From assembly GCA_004794785.1 (NCBI GenBank), contig SJOL01006489.1, positions 563,271 to 627,270 on the forward strand: a DNA stretch of 64,000 nt. The letters are read 5' to 3'. This document shows, in pieces, positions 55,248 to 64,000 of this stretch. Position 1 is the stretch's first letter. Every line of letters begins with the position of its first letter. This DNA is from Opisthorchis felineus. Lineage: Eukaryota > Platyhelminthes > Trematoda > Opisthorchiida > Opisthorchiidae. A program made the translations under genes and the position numbers. The notes beneath the pieces were generated by a model. The model was given only the letters and a program-made list of their open reading frames with translations, ran no database searches and was not told the origin of the DNA.

Positions 55248-57798
55248 TCACTCCGATATGCGGTTATGCTGATCGCACATAGGGCAAAGGAACATCGGCC
55301 TGTCAAGCGAACTGCCAATGCAACTGCAATGCAGCCACACGTGGCAATAGTCACATTGCACCCAAGCTATCGTCGATCCCTCACAGGCGCTCTCAGATGA
55401 ATTGCAGACACCGCAGACATCATCGTCAATATGTGACGCCATTGGTTCCTTCTTACGGTGCATTGCCACGGTGCTGTACTTCGTGGCGGTTCGCACCTTG
55501 TGGTCGCGCACCTTTATACTCTGCAGGAAATAGTTATCATCCTGCAGGTCGAAGGTATCGTCTAGCCCGGCCATCTTGTCCTCGTAAACGGCAGAGGACT
55601 CTTCCGGGCGCGCCTGCGTGTGGTGGCGTTGGAGGTGCTAGGTTGATTGTTGCACCTCACAGGCGCGTCTACGGCTAGCGGTGCTATCCTATCACCAGAG
55701 GCTGCCAAGGATGTGGATGCCGCTGTCAGCATTTGCACCCTTGATGCGCCTGTGACACCTGTGGATAACACGCAGCTTGGCACACGACCTGCGCAAACCT
55801 GGTCAGCAAACGTTCGCAAGAACCGAAAGCAAGCATCGAAATCAGACAAACCGAAGCGGACAATTGCCTCGCAAATATCCGATGAGATATTGCGAGCAAC
55901 ACTTAGCTTAGATGACTTGCCCTTGGGGGAAGCCTGTACTAATACACTATTTTCAGCAACAGTAGCTGATGGTTGAATATCGTTCAGTGGCAACAGCCAC
56001 CTACTAGACTCAACCAACGGAATCAGCGACTGACCATGATGCTCAGCAGCAAAAGCCATATGGCGACATGGCAGCAACCATGAGCTCGTAAAAGAGCACG
56101 AGCATTTCATTGGTTCTCCCAATTGTAAGTGGTTGCCGTCGCGAAAGACCAGGGACGATTCTGTGCTGTGGGCCAACTCCGCACTTTTACTGTGGTTGCG
56201 ACGAACCCTATCCTGGGCGTATGGCGTTAGCCGGCCCAAACACTCCAAATGAGATGGTAACGTCACACCTTCCGGTCGGCCACGCACCAGTGGGACGCTT
56301 ACGAGTCTTCGGTACTTGGCTTCCAATTGCTCATTCCTGTTTATGATAGCCTGTACACAGGTGAGCAATGAGGAAGATTCAGTAAGCTTCCACTTAATGT
56401 ACCTGTTGGCAGATTCGACCCGGTTTGTGGTTTCATTACCAAGGGTCACAGCATGCTTTCGAGCATGCTTCGCCCAGGTACTCAGGTCGGTCAACCAATG
56501 CTCGCTGAGGTAGGACCAGTACTCCTGGTTCCGGCTTCTGATACTGGTGGCATACACCTCAAACTCGCTCACTTCCCTACAATGCACCATTCTCTTGGAC
56601 CAGGCAAACAGGACTTCTTTATCCGATTGAGTCACTTCCCTAAGCTTATTAATCCTAGCTTTTAGGCTTTGTAAAACATGAAAAGAACAAAAAATGACAG
56701 CGGCGTTAGGCATCGCTGCCTTCAGGCTACATAATTGTGCCTTATTCTTGTCTATCACAATCGTTCGGACAACATTCACAGGGGACATCATTCTCACAAA
56801 ATGTTCAACAGCAAGATCATAACATTCTTGTGACTCATTTCGGATAAAGGAGTAAAACACACTTCGGCCAACACCATTACAATCGGTGATTACCACATGC
56901 CACAGATGGTAACCACTTCTGTTACACTGGTAGGTTGAATCTGCCTGAATAACATCACCGTACTTAGCAAACAAACCACGCAGACGAACTGAAGTGAACG
57001 ACAGAACATTCAAACTGCCATCATCACAAACAGACACAGCCAAGGGTCCAAATGGGCGCAACGCCTCTCGGATACCCTGCAGATCACAAACAGGATAATC
57101 CAAGCGGCGCAGTTTATCGCGCAGGACCCGCACATCATCGCTTGTCAAGTCTATTCCATAGTTTTTCCGGACAAAGTCACGGATTTCCATGGAAGACTTA
57201 AAACACCTCAACAAACCAAACACAACAGATTCCTGCTGGGCATTCAAATGCCGGTTTGCTGCGTACACTTGCCAGTCAGATGTACGCAGGTCGTGCGAAT
57301 GTTGCATGTTGAAACTGACGATTACAAGACGACCGTCACGGTGAACAACACGCATGAACGCCCGGCAGTCGAAATCAGCGTACCTGATTATAAGTTATTC
57401 GAATGATTATGTATACAATTAGCAACATACCGACGACCCTTTTTGGTAGCGTTCCAGCGTGAACGCGCGTGTACGCATTTGTACACCATGAACGCATAAC
57501 GTTCATATTTTGACGCCGACAAACTGTGTCGGCAAACATAACACGTGCCCGTTCCCCGTTGGAATTCTCGCAGCTTGGACTCGAATTCCGCGAAAAAACC
57601 ACACTCACGCCCGGGAAAGTACTCCAGCATCTGTCTGGTTACGTTGCGTTCATCTGAGGAGACGTCCTGCGAACCTACAAGACATTATACTACAAAAATC
57701 ATCTTACTTGACAGCAATCCACTGGAAGAGGTACTTGGCTTCGGCATGATAGTCACCGGCCGTACCGTCGTCGATACCGTACTGGTCGCCTTTGACAT
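55248..57798 (-). CDS. Intact MULE-type transposase with FAR1-like, SWIM and PHD domains
   Basis: Exons 57798-57708, 57674-57431, 57383-55661 and 55613-55248 join in frame through introns of 33, 47 and 47 bases (all GT-AG) to give 807 residues. Domains in order: a FAR1/WRKY-like zinc module (C97, C118, H140, H142); the MULE DDE core with D260 (VIQADSTYQ), D323 (IVIDKNKAQ), FCSFHVLQ and E435 (TNRVESANRY); a SWIM finger (C539, C541, C551, H553 in KCSCSFTSSWLLPCRHMAF); and a C4HC3 PHD finger (C753, C756, C773, C776, H781, C784, C796, C799). All motif residues are present and no stop occurs. Known relatives (MULEs, ZSWIM1/3-type genes) have the first three domains; I know of none with the PHD. 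It is either an active transposon or a domesticated gene. Confidence 0.8.
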
Positions 57799-57862
57799 GT
57801 CGCGCGGCACCCGGAACGCAAGCGGAGCAAGCAGGGAATGACCATTTGTAGCTCCGCACCGG

Positions 57863-57870
57863 TTTATATA
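57863..57870 (-). promoter_or_regulatory. TATA box of the MULE gene
   Basis: TATATAAA on the minus strand lies 65 bases upstream of the chosen ATG (57798), so a start near 57835-57840 gives a leader of about 40 bases. This supports 57798 over the in-frame upstream ATG at 57906, which lies on the wrong side of the box. Confidence 0.55.
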
Positions 57871-57879
57871 CCATCCTGA

Positions 57880-58985
57880 CATACGGCCCCTATGGCCTTG
57901 AGACACCAGAAGCCCGGTCCAGACCGCAAGACGCTAACTGTGGATATCGTGAATTGTGGGAAAGCGTGAATCCACTACAATACGCGAAATTGGTGGGTAG
58001 TTCTGCAGCTGTACTATTTAATGGAACATCCTAGAGCCCATATTGTACTCGTGGACGCAAAATATTACGGGGTTTCACTCCTGTAACCAAATTTGTCCTT
58101 GTATCTGCCGGTCGACTAGACGGAAAACGAATCATGTGTTTTCAGACCACGTGAATTACTTTTCCGAGTGATCACCGCTACAAAAACAATTACGTTCAGA
58201 AACTTGCACATGACGTCATGAACGCAAGGCTGCAGATGTTAATGAACTTTGGCCGCAAGTCGAGTTTTCTGATACACTGCCTGGGGATAAACATTATTAT
58301 TATATCAGCGCAAAAATATTAAGGTCTGCGATGCCTAATCAACTAGCCAGATGGAACCTACGTCAATCACAGTGGATTGCTGAACGAACCTAGCTGACAC
58401 ACATGGCTAACATGCGGCTAGGGGTCCACAATGCCTAATCAACTGGCCGACACGCGTCCATCCATTGGGAAGCGGGGAAAGTCGGAGGTCCAAATTGTAT
58501 GATATGAAAAGCTGAACCTTATTGGTCGCTTTGGTTAGCACGTATGCCCTGCCGGGAAGAGTACGGCCTTCTTGGTGCGCAGTGTTTATTGAGCTATTGA
58601 CGTCCTGAAATGAGAAGTCAGGTTATCGAAATATGTCAAACTGGGAGTAATGTTTACTCTATAAATAGAGAACTTCGGTGGCAACAATCTCGTAGAGACT
58701 TCTTTACACAAAGTCATCTTCAGCGACTTACCTGAAGTGCACGATGCCCCATTACCGGACGAACAGTCTGGAACTGATGGCCTTGTATGAGTACGTCTCT
58801 TCTAACTGACGCTCTACAGCCTTAGCACTAGTATTGTGCTATTAGCTCACTGCTCCTCCCTGGAGCCAGAAATACGGACACAGAGAATTAAGGGACACAC
58901 TGTATTGTGAGTCTGTGCCCTATTGCGGCTCGTTTAGCAAGCACATCTGTGCGCTTCCTGGATGGGACAGGGGCTAGAAACCAAA
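57880..58985. other. Flank with a tandem 24-base repeat
   Basis: Two similar stretches with gatgcctaatcaactagcc (58328) and aatgcctaatcaactggcc (58432) lie about 100 bases apart. Otherwise unassigned. It separates the intact MULE gene from its relic. Confidence 0.5.
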
Positions 58986-58989
58986 AATA

Positions 58990-61131
58990 AATTAATCATC
59001 TGTGGACTCACATTTGGGACAAGCATGAAAAACGTCACCGCAAAACGGACAAGGTTCACCATAACAACAGTTGACGTGATATGATACGCGATCCGTTGCG
59101 CGCCAGCGTCACTGCTACTGGTCGGCAAGTTACAAGGCACACAAAAGCTGAAGTCTGCGTCCAATGACCGCCATCTGGGTTGAAGTGCAGTATCCCTAAC
59201 CACCGACAGCAGGTCGTCGGTTGCAGACTCCGATCCTTGGCGCAGTGATATTTGCCCTTGAACAATCGACTGCTAATTGGCGGCTGTGGCCCTCCTGGGT
59301 TCCAGTCCCTAAGGTTTACCCACCACTCGGTTCATTCGTTTACGCTGGCCGTCGAAAGTTGTCGGCGGTGGCTTGGAAAAAAGTGTTAAGGGTGTAACTT
59401 TTTCAGGTAGGTTGTAATCCGACAGCCACCGTTGGAGGATGGGGAAGCAACCAAAGAAAACATCTATGAATACTATTTTTTACTGCTTGGAACCGACCGG
59501 TCTATAAATACGGAGATCAAGTGGATGCAAGGGAGTCACATCACTTGGTAGAAGGGGCTTGTTCATTTACCCTCACAGGTGTCAGCTTTTCGGGAGCACC
59601 AGGATTTTCGACCGAGGTCATGGTCCCAAGTGCCTCAAAACGAGGGAAAACGCATACGTAGTCATTCGACAGACAACGTTCAGAACGTAGCCGTTGCTCT
59701 CCGGGATTTCCCTTCGGTCGCAGTGGTATGACGTGTGCATCTCATATTCGCGCATGAGTCACTTGGCGTGCCAGGAGACCTTCTGTATGGCATGCTCCAG
59801 TGTGTCTGAGGGGTGTGTTTGGTTTTTCGGGTGACCGTTCACGTTCTCCAGACATCTGTTTATCACATTACCAAAATGGACCCTCCCGAATTGTGCGTGC
59901 ACAGCCCATTTACGGGGGCGTACAACCAGTGGGCCGTAAGGTAAGAGATAAATTGTGGATCCGTGTGGCGCAGCATTTTCAGATCTTGTCAGAAAGCTGT
60001 GTGCTAGCATTACAATGAACAAAAACCTACTGTTTGGCATTGTCCAGGAGAGCCATACGGTGGAATATGTGCCGGCTGTCCGCAGAGTGTGTCCGTGACC
60101 AAAAATACGTGGATATTATATGACACATATGCTTCCTGATGGCTTTTGAATATGGAAGTAGCACAACATGATATTACAGCCGAACGCTACTCTCGTTGCT
60201 CGCATTTGTGCCACCAGTTTGTCCATCACAAAAGTCTTCATGGAATACTGTTCGCCCACCATTTCCCTGAACACGCCAAACTGTTTGCGCATGGGAACAA
60301 ACGGTTTACATTCCGCGAAGGCATACACAACCCAACGTCCGGTGCACATGCCATCCGTGATAAGGAAGGTGTATGGCTCGCAGCCAGATATACTTTGCTT
60401 TAGCAAGACTCACCCAAATCGGTATGTTGCGTGCGTTTTATTAGGTACATCCGGGAAGCATCGAAACAGAGCCATCCATTGCTATCTGGCGGAGCATATG
60501 TGGCTATGATGACCTTCCGACTCCAACACAAACACACCTCCGGGCTCGCGAAGCTTTTCCAGGACCGAAGTTATATCATCTGCCACAATAAAACTCAACT
60601 ATCCGTCATTGACTCAAAAGATACGGTGGACGCTTCCGGTGGTAGTTGTATATTTCCTGAGTGATAAGGATCTTGTCAAATTCATTATTCACAAACAGCC
60701 ACACTTTACATGACGGCGCTCCACACTTCAGCAGGGCCCTGCAGGTGACCAACCCCCATTCTGTTGGCCATCGACTTACCGGAAGTAGATAGTACATAAA
60801 CTTGTAAACCTTATGAGTGTGTCCAAGATAATAAGAGGTGACGACGAAATGGTTCCTGTGTCTTGTTAGACAAAAACAAACCGGACAGCCGGTGCTGCAT
60901 GTACTGATTGTAGTTGGCGAATGCGTTCAACCTAGTAGCTTATTCGGTCTCTCTAGTCTTCTTTGGTTTTGCTGGCTGCCTCCTTCATTTGTGGTATACC
61001 CACTCGTTACGCAAAACAACGTTGGTGCTTTGATTACACTCTGCGCGCGCGAATGCCATAAAGTTATCCTCCATGTATTCATTTAACGCATTCTCAAATA
61101 CCGCAAAGAATGAAAACTTGACGGAAGCCAT
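58990..61131 (-). pseudogene. Decayed MULE-type transposase, another subfamily
   Basis: Pieces in order from 61131 down: an N-terminal FFAVFENALNEYMEDNF, the FAR1-like end HFVVTSYYLGHTHKVYKF (about 60805), a broken first catalytic region with TFLITDGMCTGRWVVYAFAE (60360), FGVFREMVGEQYSMKTFVMD with the second Asp (60270), GCNIMLCYFHIQK (60165), then WAVHAQFGRVHFGNVINRCL and ENVNG with the Glu (59905). A Cys-rich end CPFCGDVFHACPKCESTDD lies near 59010. Frameshifts and stops throughout. Its wording differs from the intact gene, so it is not a duplicate of it. Confidence 0.65.
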
Positions 61132-61779
61132 TTTCTCAGCAGATTTTCTGGCGCAGCACTGCAGCTTTAAAACTGAAATTCGCGCCAAACGTTAAAAAAG
61201 GGCGATGAGATTAGGTGAAACAAATTCCAACAAAACTAAAACAGATTATGTTGGGTTTTGGTGTGAGCATGCAAACGGCGAAATGCTACACTTTTATGTA
61301 AAAAGTTTTATTTTGGCAGATCAAGGTTTTGGAGAAACGAGCATCTGCCGGCTAAAGAGCAGCGTTTCAAAGCGAACCTGGGACTCGATCGGAGAACCGA
61401 CGCTTGAACACTGAAAGTACACCACTCGTACCTCACCTAGTGAAAACCTAAAACTGGCCGGTTGGTTTATCCGCTCCACAAGTTTCCATAAGGCACAATT
61501 TAGTGGTGCAAGCTACCCCATTGACCTCACCGGCCTTAACTTTCCAGGCTTGGATTGGAATGCTTAGCCACAGATGGTGGAGTAACCTCTTGAAACCGTT
61601 GGTAAACAAACAACAGCAAACGATGGTAGTAAGTTCACAAGCACAACATGCCATGATGGTTTCCTGGTCTCCGCAGTTACAGTCAAATCGAAGGCAACCC
61701 ACGCCTTAACGACCGACATAGACTTTCTCCTAACTTTAGTTCGCGCTGACAAAACCTGAAAACAATCTGGAACGTTGTG

Positions 61780-61870
61780 CCTGTGTTTTTCTCCCATTAA
61801 TCCACAGTCTTATGGTCAGGCAGAACGTTCAGGCGGCACGCAGAAAATCACGGAAAGGGATCGGTGGATG
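61780..61870 (+). pseudogene. Possible integrase remnant of a Ty3/Gypsy element
   Basis: The frame reads FSPINPQSYGQAERSGGTQK. Gypsy integrases carry HPQSNGQAERFV near the catalytic Glu. The neighbouring sequence shows no other integrase motif. The match is short. Confidence 0.35.
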
Positions 61871-61879
61871 GAACATCGC

Positions 61880-63680
61880 AGAGGGTGGGTGAATGTCGGT
61901 TGGTGCTACATTGAAGGCACAACCCACACCGGACTTCTAAAATCTCGTGGAGCAAGTCGGGACCCACCCACGAGTGAGTCGCGCGTATCAAACACAAGAG
62001 GCCCTAAAGCCACGCAATGGGTACCACCGGACAACTCCCACATACTTTTGAGGCCGACGAACTTCTATGTGTGATGTTTGTCGGGTCCAGACGTTAAGAC
62101 TTGGAACTCACTGTCGAGTCAAATTACCAAGACCGCGTCACCGGAAAACTGCAAAACAAAGCCAAACAATAAAATCTGGAATGAGCAAAAAAAGTTAATC
62201 TGGAAGCCAGCCCATCGACGTGGTTATGCATCTAAGTGGTAGCTATCGTCGATGCTGTGTAGGGAAGCTCAAATGGACCAAATAGCCAGTCCGTCTAACT
62301 TTGGAATAAGCTTGAACTTATTTACTTGGTGTCCAATCATGATAGGCATATATAAAGTAGGAAACCGGATGGCTACATAGCGGAATGGATGGTTTTTTAA
62401 TGCAAGGGTGCCGACGACTGCGTGAGTGAAACACATCTATCAGTGGTACCGATAGCTGACGAGCTGAATCTTGGCTAGGGTCTACATCTAGGAAAGTGCG
62501 GATTGTCAGACCAAGTTTACTCTCCGCAGCCTTCGTACGTTGCTGCCTGGTCACGAATGAGTAAACTGTCGGCCGGTCCATCATCGGACCGAGAGCCTAC
62601 TGGCGAAAATTATGGGTTGATCTTGTTCCGGGATTATCTAAACACCAAGAGCTGGAGATGTCTGCAGATGTTAGGAACCCCAGGATACCATGCTGCCTCC
62701 TTCATATAATGACTTCTGTATTATTTCATTACGATGCTTCGTTATCCTTTGTTGCCTTTGGGTTAGCTTTTGTGTTCACTGAATGAGGAGGAAATTTTGC
62801 CACAGCACAGCCATGTAAAACAGCGGGTCGACTTTCCAGAGATGTGAGGATAAACGTCAACCCGGAGCAGGATCAATATGCAACACCAGAACGCTTCGAG
62901 TCCATACATTCCAAGAGCAACCTTGCAAACTACAGTTTGCCATAATGATGTTAAACGTACACATGCGGTTCAGATTTGAAGAATGTTTAGAAATAATGGC
63001 CACTTCCAAGTCTGTTTCCCTGGATGGGAGTTCGTGTAGTCATGAGAATATAGGCTCTGTATAAAAGCGTCGGCATTTGGCATTTCAAGGATCAATGAAT
63101 GCTATAGACAGTGAAAAACGCATCGCTTTTTCATTTACATTTACACACGTTGATGAGAAGGTGAGGCCAGTGGAAGCCAATAATTCCCCAGTTTACGGTG
63201 TCGTTGATGTTGAAAATTTGCTCACGTAAAAAAACAACTCCGAACAGGAAACCAGAAAAATACGCAGTCAGATGAAAATTAGCGTGTACAATACTAAGGA
63301 TATGAAAATATAAATGGGATAAGGGAAGCTATTTCGCTTTGCCCTTGGCGTTCCAAAGATAAGTTGTACGCAAGAAGCTTCTTGAATCTTTTTGGGATTG
63401 AGTGCAGCTAATCTACGTCAGTTGATTATGATGCATTTAGGCAGACGCCGAGACAAACTCTCTATGATACGTCAAACGGAAAACGGACAACCAAGACGAT
63501 GTAGTATGGCACCAAACAGAATCCTCGCACCACCAAAATGAGTCTGAGAAAACACAAACGAGAAAAAATACTGCTTAAACGACGCCTGATCTGTGGTTTT
63601 GGGGAGGATAAAAAGAATCGGCTGGTCAGGAAAGCAACAGAAGTACAAAAAGTGAGGGAGGCATGAAAAAGCCAAACCCT
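61880..63680. other. No recognisable gene
   Basis: Short open frames only, on both strands. No known domain, exon pattern or repeat recognised. Confidence 0.5.
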
Positions 63681-63689
63681 ACTACAGGT

Positions 63690-63960
63690 TCACTCCAGGG
63701 ATTGCAACGCAGGATCGAGAGCCTCGACCAAGCTTCTCGGGTAGGGTTTGTTCTTGTCGTTCAGCGACTTCCGTTCATCTGAAAGGCACAAGCAAAAAAG
63801 GGCATAGCTCTGTTCTTTTGCTCCCAGCACAGGGCGATAAACTTGCCAGCGCGAGAGAACATCTAAAAGTGCATTGAAATTGGTTCCGGATGCAGCGTCA
63901 GCAACCATTGAAGGGAGTTATTCCACGCACCATCAACCAAAGTGAGAGGAATAGTTGTCA
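63690..63960 (-). mobile_element. 3' tail of a CR1-like LINE
   Basis: Minus strand AWNN (63935), FNALLDVLSRW and cttttttgcttgtgcctttcag, then gctgaacgacaagaacaaaccc, match the end of the CR1-like element at 53594-53830 (AWNNLPPTVVHAPS, gcttgtgcctttcagg, gctgaacaacaagaacaaaac). Upstream sequence beyond the window edge is unknown. Confidence 0.7.
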
Positions 63961-64000
63961 AATAAAGGTGTGCGCTCTGAGCTTAAAAATCGACTTGCAC

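Noticed and set aside
55562..55574. Programmed frameshift between transposase and PHD frames
   Set aside because: A 47-base GT-AG intron just upstream explains the change of frame and there is no slippery site.
55647..56513. Plus-strand frames opposite the MULE gene
   Set aside because: Shadows of the long minus-strand coding exon.
1..64000. CRISPR arrays, bacterial operons or phage
   Set aside because: No regularly spaced short repeats, no ribosome binding sites and no compact gene order; gene structure is clearly animal.

Overview
The window reads as genomic DNA of a parasitic flatworm, most likely a digenean trematode (liver, lung or intestinal fluke). The grounds are split animal genes whose introns are either about 33-47 bases or many kilobases long, and a dense population of decayed RTE-like and CR1-like LINEs, Penelope-like elements and tRNA-derived SINEs with the style of fluke repeats. 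The species is not assignable from the sequence alone. Nothing bacterial, phage-like or CRISPR-like is present.

Four genes can be assembled. (1) Plus strand, about 8.2-24.5 kb: the zinc-finger-to-C-terminus part of TRIP4/ASC-1, in eight exons over 16 kb, with a GC-AG first visible intron and a 39-base last intron. N-terminal exons were not found. (2) Minus strand, 25.2-31.6 kb: a coiled-coil protein best matched to augmin subunit HAUS3. The five upstream exons in hand are tightly packed with mini-introns and the last exon lies beyond a 5.3 kb intron; the 5' part is missing. (3) Minus strand, 34.0-47.7 kb: TRMT6, the non-catalytic subunit of the tRNA m1A58 methyltransferase. Its ATG, four mini-intron exons, the central conserved exon and the last two exons are visible; at least one exon is missing between 42.4 and 35.9 kb. 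(4) Minus strand, 55.2-57.8 kb: an apparently intact Mutator-like (MULE) transposase gene. Three mini-introns (33, 47, 47 bases) join a FAR1-like DNA-binding domain, a DDE MULE core, a SWIM zinc finger and a C-terminal PHD finger into 807 residues, with a TATA box upstream. This is the most interesting object in the window. A decayed relative lies just upstream at about 59.0-61.1 kb.

Layout: 1-8.1 kb repeats and mostly unassigned DNA; 8.1-24.5 kb TRIP4, its introns holding Penelope, SINE and LINE debris; 24.5-31.6 kb HAUS3-like gene with a 3.9 kb stack of LINE fragments in its last intron; 31.6-34 kb unresolved; 34-47.7 kb TRMT6, with a LINE copy, a nested SINE-in-LINE and a 3 kb same-strand LINE in its introns; 48-54 kb SINEs, an RTE fragment and an internally deleted CR1-like element ending in 8-bp repeats; 55-61 kb MULE gene and relic; 61-64 kb mostly unassigned, with a CR1 tail at the end.

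TRIP4 and HAUS3 are convergent, with stop codons about 700 bases apart; HAUS3 and TRMT6 run in the same direction. The housekeeping genes are not functionally linked: TRIP4 acts in transcription/ribosome quality control, HAUS3 in spindle microtubule branching, TRMT6 in tRNA modification. All protein assignments rest on remembered family sequence patterns, not on a search.
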